Shown here one piece after another: positions 33,169 to 45,896 of a DNA stretch of 64,000 nucleotides. The position numbers and the translations under genes were made by a program. Below the pieces are notes generated by a model that was not told the origin of the DNA, did no database searches, and saw only the letters and a program-made list of their open reading frames with translations. The stretch is from Chrysophaeum taylorii (lineage: Eukaryota; Sar; Pelagophyceae; Pelagomonadales; Pelagomonadaceae): assembly GCA_029834535.1 (NCBI GenBank), contig JAQMWT010000172.1, positions 1 through 64,000 on the forward strand, given 5' to 3'. Within the stretch, counting starts at the first letter, position 1; every line of letters starts with the position of its first letter.

Positions 33169-33542
33169 TGCAGAGCATTTTTTAGCAAGCAGTGGTAAGT
33201 CACCTAGGAAACCATCCCATCTGTCTTTAAATGTCGACTGCTAAGAGGGGGGGGTGTGCATCCCGTCTGTCTTCGTGTACGTCTGGAAAAGGTTAATTCG
33301 GGGAATGAAAAGGTATGTTCCCTATATCCTCAGAACATGACAGGCGGCATCTCGAAGTACACGAGAAAGGTTAAGTGTATAGTGCTACATACCTCGGGAC
33401 GCGCTAGACCATGGTGATGAGCGTAGGCACAAATCAGAGGACTATTTGATTGTGTAGAAAGGAAGAAGAAGGGTAAGGAAGAGATCACGTTCTCAACGGA
33501 CGGATAAGGGTAAGATAAGAGGCAGCAGCAGATTTCTCTGCA
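33169..33542 (-). repeat. 3' LTR of copia copy B
   Basis: 374 bp with TG...CA ends. It is longer than the other LTRs because of about 55 extra bases near 33225-33285. The polypurine tract CTCGAGGGGG (minus strand) adjoins it at 33543-33552. Confidence 0.9.
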
Positions 33543-36500
33543 CCCCCTCGAGATGTCTTAAGCGCAAGGTGCGACTGTAGGGCATCTCTTGAGAAAGATG
33601 ATGATGAAGAAAAAAAAGGAAGGAATACGGTCTTGATGATCACAGAGGTCACATACGAAGCATCAAGAGTGTAGGAGGGTCTTAGGACTTGGACTTGGTG
33701 GAGCTGAGAGTCGATTTGACCCCTTTGAACAGAACATTAAGAAACACAGATACAACAGACAGTGAGTTAGGATTATTAATCATCGTCAGCTTCTGCTGTA
33801 AGGTGGTGAACACCAATAGCTGAACGATGTGGTGCCAAGAGAAGGGTGAGTGCAAGTAGAGCATTTAGTATGGATGGCGATAGAGAATCTAGTTGAAAGG
33901 TGTCCAGTTGGTTTTTCTAAAAAAAAGGTTGGACTTAGCCAACGAAGAACGAAGATAGAAGAGTCTTCAGATTCACATGAGAGCGGACGGAATGCTCTGA
34001 AGCATGAGAGCAACTTGTCACGTAGATGAAGGAGGCGATCGTCCGGGGAGGAGTAGTTGGTAGCATGTTGATCATGAGCAGTGAGTATTAAGCGAGACAA
34101 CAGCTCTGTGATCTTGTACAGTGTATAAGTAACACGTGGGTGTTGGCTGTAGGAGGGAAGAACCGGTTCTCCAGGGAGGTGTTTCCTGGAGTTGGTCGAC
34201 TTGTTGGCACAAGAAGTCGGAATCAGCAAGCGAAGCAGAAGGCGTAGGTAACGGTGGCGAAGATATCTCCCGAGTAGCGTCTAGCGTGGAGTGTGAGTAG
34301 TTTAACGTCGTTTCGGTCAACGTTAAAAAAAAAGGAAGGGGTGCAGGAAGCCTTAATGTTCTGCCTGAACATAAGTGTGGCCGAACATTACATTCCGGAG
34401 TAATAGCGGTTCTGTATCATCAGAGGATGATGCGTAGTTGTTAAGATGTTGTACACGCGATCAGATAACAGTATGAATCACATGGTGGTATTTGGTGGCT
34501 TGAACACATAGCCTGAGTTTTAAGAGCCTGTGTTTGCTCGAGCGTTACAAGAAGGCTAAGATGCTCCAGGTGCATCTGAGTAATAAGTGGAGTCTGTGGC
34601 TGCATCGGTTACTGATAAGACTAAGTGAGCAAGTGACGAATGTTGCGTTAGATTTCTGGTCAAGAGCATATGTAGCTCCTTTGGCAAATGATACGTGCGT
34701 ATGATGGTTGCGCGTATATGACCAGCTGAGCACCCATTACAGGAAGGTTGGAGGGAAGTAGCATAACGTGCACATACGTTAGGTTGTATGGGCGCCTGAT
34801 CGGCGTTGTGACAAGCACAACAAATGTTAGCGGTGATAGTTGAGATGGGAATATGACCATTCTTCTTGTGGTCATCTGTGTTAAGGTGACTCAGCACTTC
34901 AGTGGGGAGTTCACTAGGTGCTTGTGACTTCGAATTATATGTGGTAGAAGCAAGAAATGTAGGATGACAGGATGAAACGTTCACGTTTCCTCTGTAGCAG
35001 CCAATAGACGTAATAGCAGGAGCAGCTTCCCAAAATGTAGTAATGGGTAGGCGCATGGATATGAACGTCGTAAGTTCCACGAACAGTAAAGAGTCAGCAG
35101 ATTCATATATCGAGTTGAGTGCCGTAGAGATTTCCGCTCGCATAACAGAAGAGAGAAAGGGCGTAGCAGGAGTACAGAAGCTCTCAGAACGAGAGAATCC
35201 TCGTTCAATCAGGGCAAATCCATGTTGAGGCCATCGCTGGTGTCGGTGAGACAGTAGCAGCCTGAGAGGTAGTAGGAGTGACAGTGGTTATGGGTTGTCG
35301 CTTTTGAAACAACTTGAGAGAGATGCCACGGCCACGGGAGTGTCAAGAAGACATGAACAACACTTGCCCGTGTACAAAAAAAAATGTGGCAAGAGAAGGT
35401 AAGGCCAGGGTTAGTTTAACGACGTTGCGGTCACTGGGGTTAGGCATCTTCAATCCTGCAAAGGATTGTCGTGAGAGGCATGATGCATACCGAGTAGAGA
35501 ACGAAAAGTGGAGAACTCAGCAGCAAGTGGCTTTGTAAAGCCATCCGCCACGTTCAGCTTGCCGGGAACATGATGGACTCGTATTTTCTGAAGAGATATG
35601 TACTCACGAATCTTAAACCATCTAGTCGACAGTGCCTTGGATCGAGAGGACCCATCTGGGTTATTAGAGGTGTGAACAGCGGCAGCATTGTCAGACAAAA
35701 GAGGTAGGCTTCTGATGAAACGCATATCTTCAGCAATTGGGTTGTCATTGTCATCGAAGTCAACAGGGTCAGCGGTGTTCTCACCATTAGCATTATTGAC
35801 GTAGAAGGTGGGGTTGACGACAAAGGAGAGTTCCAACAGCAGCTTGCGTAGCCAAACAGCGTCATCAGCACAAATACTGAGGGCAATCAACTCAGCTTCG
35901 TGAGTTGAGCAGGAGACAATCGGTTGAAGTTTGCTTTTCCAACCAATAAGGCAGTTGAAAAGATAGAAGACAAACCCGGTGGTAGATTTCCTATCTTCCT
36001 GTGCTAAGGAAGGGGCATTGTCAGCGTCAACCATGGCAACTAAGGGGTCAAACTGTCCAGTAGATACATCCTGCGGTTGGTAGTCGACCACAGTGGATAG
36101 ATCAATTCGATTAGCGGAGACAGTGCGAAGGTGAGCTTCAATGGCATTACCTTTAGGGTGAAACCAGAGGCGAAGTGAGCGGTTTTCCGGCTTCTTGAGG
36201 TAGCGAAGCAAATGCTCTAGCATTTGGACGTGAACATACGTGGGTGCATGCATACCACGCGAACATCTGCCCAAGGCTTGCGAGAAGTCAGGTCTGCAGG
36301 CAACTTGCATGAACACCAGCTTGCCAAGGAGGGTGGCAAAGTGCGAGTTGATGTACAACTCTGTTTCAGTGCTGGGAGTGCCATCTTTATACTTGAAGGA
36401 CGATGACATAGGATATTTGAGCGGGGTCAGTTGCTGCAAGACTGGGTGATCAGCGAAGAGTTCATCCAGCTTGGCTTGCACATCCAGAGAAATGGAGCCG

Positions 36501-39500
36501 TCAGATGTGCGACACACACGCATGCCGTTTGTGGAGGGCATCCTGTAATTCAGTACGAAGAGGGTCGTCATTGGACACAATAACAATGTCGTCTACAGAC
36601 AGACTGCATACGACGAACTTAGCATGTGCGGATACTCGAGCATATAGGCAAGAGTCCGAATGCAGGCGTTTGTAACCAAGGCTACGGAAGAAGCCGTCTA
36701 TCTCTTTGTTCCAAAGGGATGGTGATTGCCGAAGTCCATAAAGTGACTTCAGCAGTTTCGGTAGACGTCGGCCCTTGTACTTAGCGTCATCGGGGTCGAT
36801 AAGCTTGATGCCGTCTGGTAACTGAACATAGACATTGGCATCGATGTCAGACTGAACGAAGGCGTTCGGGACGTCTGCATGGTAGACAGGCAATTGCTTG
36901 TATGCTGCAATAGCTAGTAGTACCCGGATTGCGGTCATGGTGGCCATGGGGCTGAAGGTACCAAAGAAATCGGCGCCAAGAGATGCTAGGAAGCCACGTA
37001 GTACGAGGCGAGCCTTGTGCTTAACGTATTTGCCTGCAGAGTCTGTTTTAATCTTCAGCACCATCTTGCTGTCAATAGGACGAGAGACACCGTCGGGTAA
37101 GGAAAGTTTGAAGCAGCCAAAGCGGATAATGTCGTGGAGTTCCTTGGCGATGGCCTTGAGGTAGGCGTGCCTGTTTTCAGGCGACAAACCGTGGAGGCAC
37201 TTAAGTTTATATTCGTCAATGGAAACGTCCGCTTCTTGGACCTTATATTCGTCAGGACCAACAATGGCTGGTGAATTATAGTTTAGCGACGTTGCGGTCG
37301 AGGCAGTGTGCGCAACTTCGGGATAAGCGGAAACAGCGTCAGTAGGAGTAGTAGGGGCAGATTCCAGTTGGATATGGATAGTAGGGTCGGTACGTAAGAC
37401 CTGGGTGATAAACTCTGTAGAGACCAGAAGGTATTCCTCCAAGTCAGCCAGAGATGCAGAAGTAGCGCCAAACTCGGATGAGTTGTGATCAATAAAGCTG
37501 GTCGGCGCCAGGTACGTAAGTGCATATTGTAAGGAAGAAGTCCCGAAGGCAGCAGCGTGTTCAGTGAACGCAGATAAAAAGGGCTGAGGAATAGGGCACG
37601 TAGGTGAACCATCAGCAGTTAAAGGGTTGCAGCTGGGATGCTGGATGCGCACTTGGCGTGGGCGAAGTAACCATCGACGTGCGGGTAGCGGGCAAGTAAG
37701 TCAGTGCGCAACGGGAGAAGAAGACGAGCTAACAACGCATGTCCCCCCTCTGAGCAGATAGCAGACCAGAGGATACCACCACGGAGATGAAGGGCGGAGA
37801 GGGCGGGAGACTTGAACGTAAGAAAGTGGTGGCGAAGATCCCAGCGGAAATCGGCGAGCTTGCCACCAGCGGCTTTGTAAGCACCAATAGTAGACGCTTG
37901 TAACCGGGCTCGGATAGTTTTCATAGAAGTGGCCTTGCGAGTGTTAGGCTGTTTGGAACCTGGGACAAGAATGAGGTCATCTTGTGCAAAAGGTCTTTGT
38001 AAGAAGGAAGCAAGGGCGGCGGTGACATAGAGCCAGATTCGTCGGCGGTAGCGTCAGAAGATGGAGAAGAGGCCGGAGTAGGGGACGAAGAAGGAGGAGC
38101 TGAAGGAGGTGCGGAGTGCCCCTCTGAGGATGAGGAGTCCTTGTCTCCCTCTGAATGACATGGTCTTGGATAGTGGTGTGGGGTGTGAGCGAGAAAGGCG
38201 CGGAAGGAGCGTGTGGCGGAGGAGCTAGTTCAGGATCAGGAGTAGGATGCTGCAACATGTAGAGGAATTGCAGCTTGGACGAAACACGAATTTGTCCGTT
38301 TTCAGGGTTGAGGACGACGTCAGCGAGATGGTCGACGCGTGGGGAGACGAGCGGGTTTTGTGCGTTGGCGCAACAGAGATACAGATATTTGCGGCGGCAC
38401 GGTTCCCACTTGTGGTGTTCATGGGGCTCCAATAGGAGGTAACATTCAGCGCCAAAAATCTTGAGCATATCGTGTTGGGGAGTGCTGAGTTGGTTGTAGA
38501 GTAGCTGTTGCGGACTCAGAATAGCATGATGAATGCGCTCGAGCGTGGCGTTCGGGAGAAGGTTATAGCTTTGAACGGTGTGTATCACCGCCCATGGGAA
38601 CATGATAGCGGGTTCCACGATCTTGGCGCCACGATAGTGAGCATTAAGGAGAGAACGACGGCGAGTTGAGGAGGCGGAGGCGATGAAACCGATGGCAGAC
38701 TCAACTTCAAAGTTAAAGTGGTGCATGTACGGCGGGAAGGCAATGAGTTGAATGCCCTTATCGACGCGGTACGGGGAGGTAATGTGCTGGCTAAAGTAAG
38801 GCTTGAATGCATCGGAGTAGAGGGTGCGCATGTGCACATTGAGTTGTGTACGACAGAAGTCATACACAAAATCCAGAGCTCCGTGGCGTTGGTGGTGCGT
38901 GTAAAGTACACCAAGAGGAATTTCGAAATAAGTTCCTTGAAGACGATGATATGTGTGAAGCCTCCCCATTCGGATGGGATGGTCACATAGCCGCCGTCGC
39001 ACGCCCAGACTTCACCGGCTTTATGGGTTTGCTCAAAGAGGCTTGGTCGCATTGAAATGCTTGTGCGGGTGGCGCTTGTTGTGTGCGATGCAGTCGGTGC
39101 ACAAGTCGCGATATGGTATGTCAGAAGCAGAGAATCCAGGGCGAGCAAGTACGTTGGGGCCTTGGCAGCGACGTTGTCGGGGCAGTGATGCACCCGGTGA
39201 AAGCGATTAGCACGTTCTTTGGCATTGAGATATTCGGTGGATCCGTGTGCGAGGGACTTACGAGGAATTGGATGAGCGGGGATGTGCCGTTTGCGCCGAA
39301 CATCGAACTTGAGTTCGGTGTCTAAGGCAGTGGAAGGCGGTGCGTCGTCATCCTGGTGCACAGCAGGGTCACTTGGAGGTGCATCCTCATTATCACGAGT
39401 AGCGAGAGTATCTTCGTAGGACGACGATATATAGTTTAACGACATTTCGGTCAAGCAGTTGCTGGAAATAGACATCATAAAAGATTGTGCCAAAGACAAG

Positions 39501-39551
39501 GTATCTGTGCTGCACATGGTGGAGGCTTGGTCGACGGTCATGAAATTGGGA

Positions 39552-42359
39552 TCACATATATTGGAGGAATTTCAGGATTTCTTCGTCAGCAGTATGTTGG
39601 AAGGTAGGGTCCAACATAAGGGATTTAATATCGGCGACGATGAGCGAAAGGTGCTTGTACAGAGTGCTGTACGTACCGGCAGGCAGAGCATTGCTGAGCA
39701 TGTCACAGCAAAGGTCATGGCGTAGAGACAAGAGGAAAGATTCCTGTTGTTTGGTGTGGTTGTTAGCACGAATCAACTCCGGTCGAGTGGGGTAGCGTAA
39801 TTTCCCGTTGCGAGGGTCGAGTAAAATCATATTGGCATACCCTCGGACGGTTGGCAATGGAGCAAGCATTGAGTGGATTTTAGAGCCGAGCTTGCGGTCA
39901 CTTCCACGAAGGTACCCTATATAGCGACTATGAGATAGGTGATGATCTTCCAGAGCAAAAAGAGAATCCTTGTAATCGAAAGAGTTGTCGGTAGCCTTGT
40001 AGATAAGGCAGTCAGGCATCACGAATCTAGACACGAGGTTTTGTATGGCGGTGCCATAGGTTGTAGCGGAGCCAACTTGGGGAAGGGCTTGGACTATCCA
40101 CAAGTAACCCATAAACGGCTCCAGATATATGGACCTGTCCCGGTCGCGGGGGATGTCGGAAGCAGTGAACGTATACGTGCTTCCAAAGGCGTTGATGGGG
40201 GTCTTTTGGTTGGTGGTGGCGTTCTCTATGGTGAGGTTGCCGTCGGAATGGTGGCCACCAGTTAAGAAGTAGGAGTTGTGTGATGTTGATGAGGTTGTAA
40301 GTAATAACCTGTGTGACGGTTGGTTAGTTTCGAAAACGGTTATGTAATAGGACACGGGAGTGGGTGAGTTAGTATGTAAGCTTGTGAACAAGTTATAGAG
40401 GATTGTAAAAATCTTGACTTGTATAGGATGTGTTGCATTGGGTAATGGCTCCATAGAGGAGCGTTTAAAGCACAACTGATGATAAGTACACTCGGATTGA
40501 ACAGAGTGAGTACGTTGCTCGTGAGCCTGCTGTGAGTGAAGGCGAAGTAGTAACATATTGAGGGATTCAAGGTCAGCCATAGTAAGATGAGCAGAACCTG
40601 TGCGAGAGTAAGGTGCAAACGTTTTAGGAATGGATATGTATGGAGGATCAGGGAACACCCGGATCCAGTCTTTGGTTAGGTGGTTAGGTAGCCAAAGGCG
40701 CTTGGGAATAGCTTGTAGACAAGTGCAGGCCAGTAAGTTCACTTACTCCAAATCTCTAACCCCAGTAAGTTCACCTGGTCCCAGAAAGTTCACCTAGTCC
40801 CAATCTCTAACCCCAGTAAGTTCGGCGTAAGCCCACTCGTGCTCACATCCACTCACCCCACTCTCCTTCGAGCCCGTCGCTCTCACCTCCGCCAATCTAA
40901 GCTGCTTTGATCCGTACACGCCGCTAGCCTTTGCGTTCACTCTAAAAACCCCAGTAGGTTCACTTGGTCCCAGTAAGTTCACCTGGTCACTCAGCTCACC
41001 TAGTCCCAATCTCCAACCCCAGTAAGTACACGTGGTCCCAGTAAGTTCACCTACAGTGCGCGTGTAGACGCCGGGAGGGGGCTTATCGGTATTGCGCAGC
41101 ACGTGTGGGGTAGGGTGGAGTCGTCGACCCAGAAGAGGATATCCTCGGGGTTGCCGATCGACAGAGAGCCACGTAGAGCTGGACGTGGCAGAAGACGGGC
41201 TTGGGAAAGAGGACGCCGACCTCGCGGGGCGTCTGGCCCTGGCTCTTGTTGATCGTTTGGCGTAGGCGGGCCTTAAGCGATACAGGTTGGAGGAGCCTCG
41301 GTGACAACGACACGATCGATCATGTATCTGGTAACGTTGCAGTGGCTGTGCGACGGGTCGAGGTTGCGAAGACATTAAGCTCGCGATCAAAGCCAGCATG
41401 CCGTTGGTTGTCAGGGAGTTGAAAACTCTACTGTAAAGAGCGAGGCGTCGTCTTCCGACCCAGCCTAGTCAGCCGAAAAGAACTCCGACGCCTCGTCTCC
41501 GGGAAAAAAAGGCCGCGGTCATGCGCGCGTTGTCAGCATCGACAACATCGTTTCGACGGGGCGTGAGAATGGAGCGCTGAAAGAGCCGCCGCGGGTCGTG
41601 GAAATAGTCTGCGAGGTCGCCGTAGACGGCTTGGAGGATCACTGTCTGGCTCTCGCGCCTACCTGATCCTTACTCTCGCGCCTACCTGATCCTTACCCTA
41701 AATCGAGGGACAAACAGACAGACAAACAGACAAACATCTGTCGATTAGTAGTTAGGATCATCCACGATCTTTAGGAAGGGGCGTGGATGGAGGATGGGCC
41801 ACGATGATAGTTTAATTGGTCCAGTAGAATATCTGCGGGCGACGCATATCCACCTTTCTCTAGATTGGTAGTCGCCACATAGGTAGGTCGGGAGCCTATC
41901 AACAACATCGACACAGTAATCAAGGGTAGTATAGATAAGGTTGGCCACTGTGATGTGGTCTTGATGACAGTACTTATGCGGAGGCGTCATCTCAGCCAGT
42001 AGTACCAAGGGCTGGAGTAGCTTGATGACAGACAGCATGCTGTCGAAAAGAGAATCGTCCAGCAGACTGTGTAAGTCTTCTGACTTTTGTTGTTTTAGTA
42101 AATTCCTGTTTGTGCAGGGAGGAGTGATCTCGATTATATCACAATAGAATGAGCGCCTTTCCTCGGGTGAGATTAGGTGAAGATGGTTGATAAAGGCGGG
42201 GAGAGATTCAAATAATAGTACAGTAGGAAAACGGTGGCGTAACATACGAACAAGCGTATCATCAGACTCAACAACAACTTTTACATTGATATTTAAGCCT
42301 AAGTCATTAGTGGCTTGAGACAGGAACGCCGGAGTTGACAAACCAGAACAAAGTAACAT
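39552..42359 (-). other. Cytosine-C5 methyltransferase-like region of copia copy B, split by a Helitron fragment
   Basis: The N-terminal part (42359-41758) shows LLCSGLSTPAF (motif I), KVVVESDD, EITPPCT (motif IV), LLAEMTPPH (motif VI position) and GDYQSRERWICVARR (motif VIII). The part beyond the Helitron fragment (about 40712-39552) contains a variable recognition-like region and ends with PLPTVRGYANMILLDPRNGK and DMLSNALPAGTY, like motifs IX and X. Copy A has the same region without the Helitron. It lies between protease and integrase. Confidence 0.75.
40713..41757 (-). mobile_element. Helitron-derived fragment inserted in copia copy B
   Basis: This roughly 1.05-kb segment is absent from the aligned position in copy A. 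Minus-strand translation shows pieces of a Helitron/Pif1-type helicase: LQAVYGDLADYFHDPRRLF and QRSILTPRRNDVVDADNAR (about 41500-41640), then LKARLRQTINKSQGQT and VGVLFPKPVFCHVQLYVALC (about 41180-41280), the last helicase motifs. Stops and a missing N-terminus show a decayed fragment. Its 3' side (40714-41060) is built of scattered copies of CCCAGTAAGTTCACCTGGTC. The terminal TC and CTRR hallmarks could not be fixed with certainty, so the ends are approximate. Confidence 0.7.
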
Positions 42360-45300
42360 GACAGAGGGTTTGCGGAGATTGGACTCTTGTGAGAGAAAAA
42401 TTGGTCGTGCGAGTAGTCAACTCAATGGCTGCGTATTTTGCTGAACAAATTTGTTCTGTTTCCAAAGATTGAGAACCAAAGGGCGAATCCACGGCCGATC
42501 TGGTAATCTCGTATGCCAGTAGGTTTTCGTATCGTAGTGCAATTGTTGTATGCCTTAATCCCTAGTCAATGATGATCAAATGAGAGCAAGGGCCAGCCGC
42601 TTTCGCGCGAGTAAGTGATGCGTAAATTAGCTGACAATAGAGTGCCGCATGCTTTGGCTCAGCGATCGTTGAACACGGTGGTAAGATTGGGTCTGGTTCC
42701 ATTCGAGCATGCTCAGGATAGCGAGATGTCGGTCATGCACTGGTTGAAGACATAAAGCGAAGTCGATCTTAACGTAGCCAATTTGTGGATGATCTGGTAG
42801 GGGAATAACGATGTTGCGTGTTAACATCATGTGTGATGCCCGTTGTTGTCCTGTTGCCGTCTGAATAACAATCGGAGCGTACGTAGAGTCCAATGGTATT
42901 ATATGATTGGGTATTGCGAAATCGTAGGTGGACATCAATGAGATGGTAGCACAAGAGTCAAAATATAGGAAAGAGCAATGTGGAGGGACACTGTTTACCT
43001 TCATGTAGTTGGTGAGGAAGGCGTTTTCCGAATGTGGGCAAGTAGTGGAGAGGCTGGCTGTAAAGAAATTCTTCAGCAATAACAGATTCGTTGGAATAAT
43101 GATCGGTTGAACAGGTGGTGATGGCTCGTCAGCCTCATCAGCCATGCCGTGCTTTTCGTCAAATGACGATAGAGAGGTGTGATCGGCATCCCTTTTGGTT
43201 TCGGCTTGTGGTGGTAGGTTGAGGGCAGATTGGACCTGTGAAGATAGCGAGGACAATAATGCTGGTGGTAAAGCCGAGATGGCGGAAGCGGTAAAGAGGT
43301 TAGACACAGTATTGGAAGGATTACCCTGTGTGTTTGTAGTAGGAGGAGTTGTTGTTGGGGTGGGAGCAGTAACGACAGTATGGTGTTGTGGCTCTACGTA
43401 GTTTAACGACTTTTCGGTCGAGGATAGATGAACGTCTACATCATAAATGATGTCTTCTGCAAACATGAGCTGTTCGTTTAGACGAAGTAAACTACTGTTG
43501 TCCTCAGTAGATGTTGTTGACAGGATATCGGCTGATTGTAGTAGGGTCTCAAATAACTTGTTGATATTCTGTTGTAGCTGAGCCGTGGTATCATTATCTG
43601 TCACATGCTTCGTGAGTTCGCTACACTGCTCTCGCAGGGTGTTTAAGGTGTGGTTTGTTCGATCTAATAATTTCATGTTAGACCGAGAGGACCTGTCAAA
43701 AGTGCGGGGGTAAATTGGACGGTCATGGGACTGTCCGGCAGTTTTCTTGGTGACGTAAGAATCACCAGGACGATAATACGATAAATCGCTGCGAGAGAAA
43801 GGCTGGCGAGCATCATTAGAGTTGCGCAAGCGTCTAGCGTTAACCGTGGAAGATGTACCTGGTTGGGACGAAGTGATGAAGGCGAGTGTGTTAGCAGTTT
43901 GAGTCAGACTTTTGTCCGATGAGTCCAAAGTATGCGTAATGAGTAACTTTGGCTTTGGTTGAGATGATAAACCTTCGACATAGGGTTGCCAAGAAACAGG
44001 GCGTTCTAAGCGTCTTTTGTTCGACCCGTTTGATACGACATTGTAAAGGTCTAATGCGTATTCTAAAATGTAGCTTGGGTTGGTAGGGTGACACAATCGT
44101 TCAGCTTCTGGTACAGGTCGAGATGAAGATCGGGTTTCGTACATATAACACCAATCTACCCAACCACGATCGTAGCGGTTGTTGCTGGTATTATCGGCAT
44201 AGTGCCGATGTATCTCTTCATAGATTTCTGCAAAGAGTGCCAAAGTCGAATTGAAGGTCAGTCTCTTCCTGGTTAAGTTGGTAAGAGATTTGCCTAAATG
44301 CTAGGACAGCTTCGATAAATACATGGACATACCAGTTAGGATTATAAACAACAGAGTTAAATTGCTGTTTCAAGTAAGACACATCAGTAGTCGTAACAGA
44401 CTCGTAGTGATTAAAGGCGATGAGCATAATAGCTCGAGCCTTGTTGGGTAAATAGCTTTTGTTGTATATCTCGTTGATGGCGGGCCAGGCCGCAAGTGCC
44501 GGTTTTCCAACACTTTCAGGCCGCAAGTGCCGGTTTTCCAACAAGATTGAAGTAAGTATGTAAAAAGGTAGCGTACGTGTTCTGGTAAGTGTGCCAGTCA
44601 GCTGCAGTTAACGAAAACATGGTAACCGGGGCACGAACACAAGAAGAAAACATTTTATAAATAGCAAGGCTTTTGGCTCATACATTTAGCAAAGAACAGA
44701 AAGTAGGCCGGAGGTGAAGCGTTTTGAAATGAATCGGCTTTACAAAACGCAGATTTTGTCGGCCCGTTTCGAGCATACATAGGGAAAAGAACAGAAAGTA
44801 TAGTTCCGTTAATGTCCTGTGACTGACTGACTGACATTTCCCAATTAATTATTGTGGATCGAAAGCTAGTGCCTTCGGGTGCGCGCGATTTAAGGTTCGT
44901 TCCTCTTCTAAGAAACGAGCGTTGATTTCTGGACGTAATGCCTTGACTTCATAGTCGTAACAGACGGTAGTTAGCTGAGCTACTTCTGCATCAGGTAAGT
45001 GGGGAAAAGCTTCGTTGGTGAAATGCCATTCCTGATACTCTCAGGGGGTAACTCATCAACAGTTAAACGGAGATCAGCAGCCCTATCGGTCTTCCATTCC
45101 AGGAAAACGCGATCGAGAATTTGATTCCGGAGGATTTCGTAGTCCTTGCATGACCGAGTATATGCTTCATACGAGTCGTACTCGAGGAAAGCATCGGCAT
45201 GACTAGACCGTAGTAATTGCTTGATATGCTTGATTTGCAAGGATACCTTGCGGGGTTCTGAAGCTGGAAGCGGTTGCCCTCATTGAGGAACTCAACTACA

Positions 45301-45880
45301 GGAGCTTCGAGCTTCAATATATCCGCACCTGTGATCGCCTTAGGTGCGGCTCGTGCTGCGTGTTCTGCCATAGCAGTTGACGGGGAACCTGTGGGTTCAG
45401 TCACGCAGTTGACACTGTCTAGACATTCTAAGGGGGTCTGTCTATCGGTGTCTATGTACACTCATCGATTTTTTCGATGGAAAATGTGTCTATATGACGA
45501 CTGTGCAAGCTGTGAGTCCAGAGTAGTGTCGCTAAGCGTAGTCACTCAGGCAGCTGGTTAGTTTTGGTGCTCTCAAGGAGCTTGTTAAGTGCATTGCCAT
45601 TGAATGTACGAGTGGACGTACCCAAAATATTCCATAACATGTGTGCAAGAGTACAGGTAGTTAGCCAATTACACACACATCAACATTGACATGACAATAC
45701 GATGCTATGAACAGGTGCACACAAGGTTACACGATCACGTGTGCAAAAAAATATTATATACAGCCCAATGGTAATGGCGATATATTGACAAGCGTGTCAC
45801 ATGTCGAGGCTGAGCTGGCGCGGTAACAGCCCAATACCCATAGGTTACGTGCATGTTGGCACATGGTTTCTCAGGGACCC

Positions 45881-45896
45881 GCCTGGGCCCATAACC
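45881..45896 (-). other. Primer binding site of copia copy B
   Basis: GGTTATGGGCCCAGGC on the minus strand abuts the 5' LTR. It is identical to the site in copy A and complementary to the anticodon arm of initiator tRNA-Met. Confidence 0.72.
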
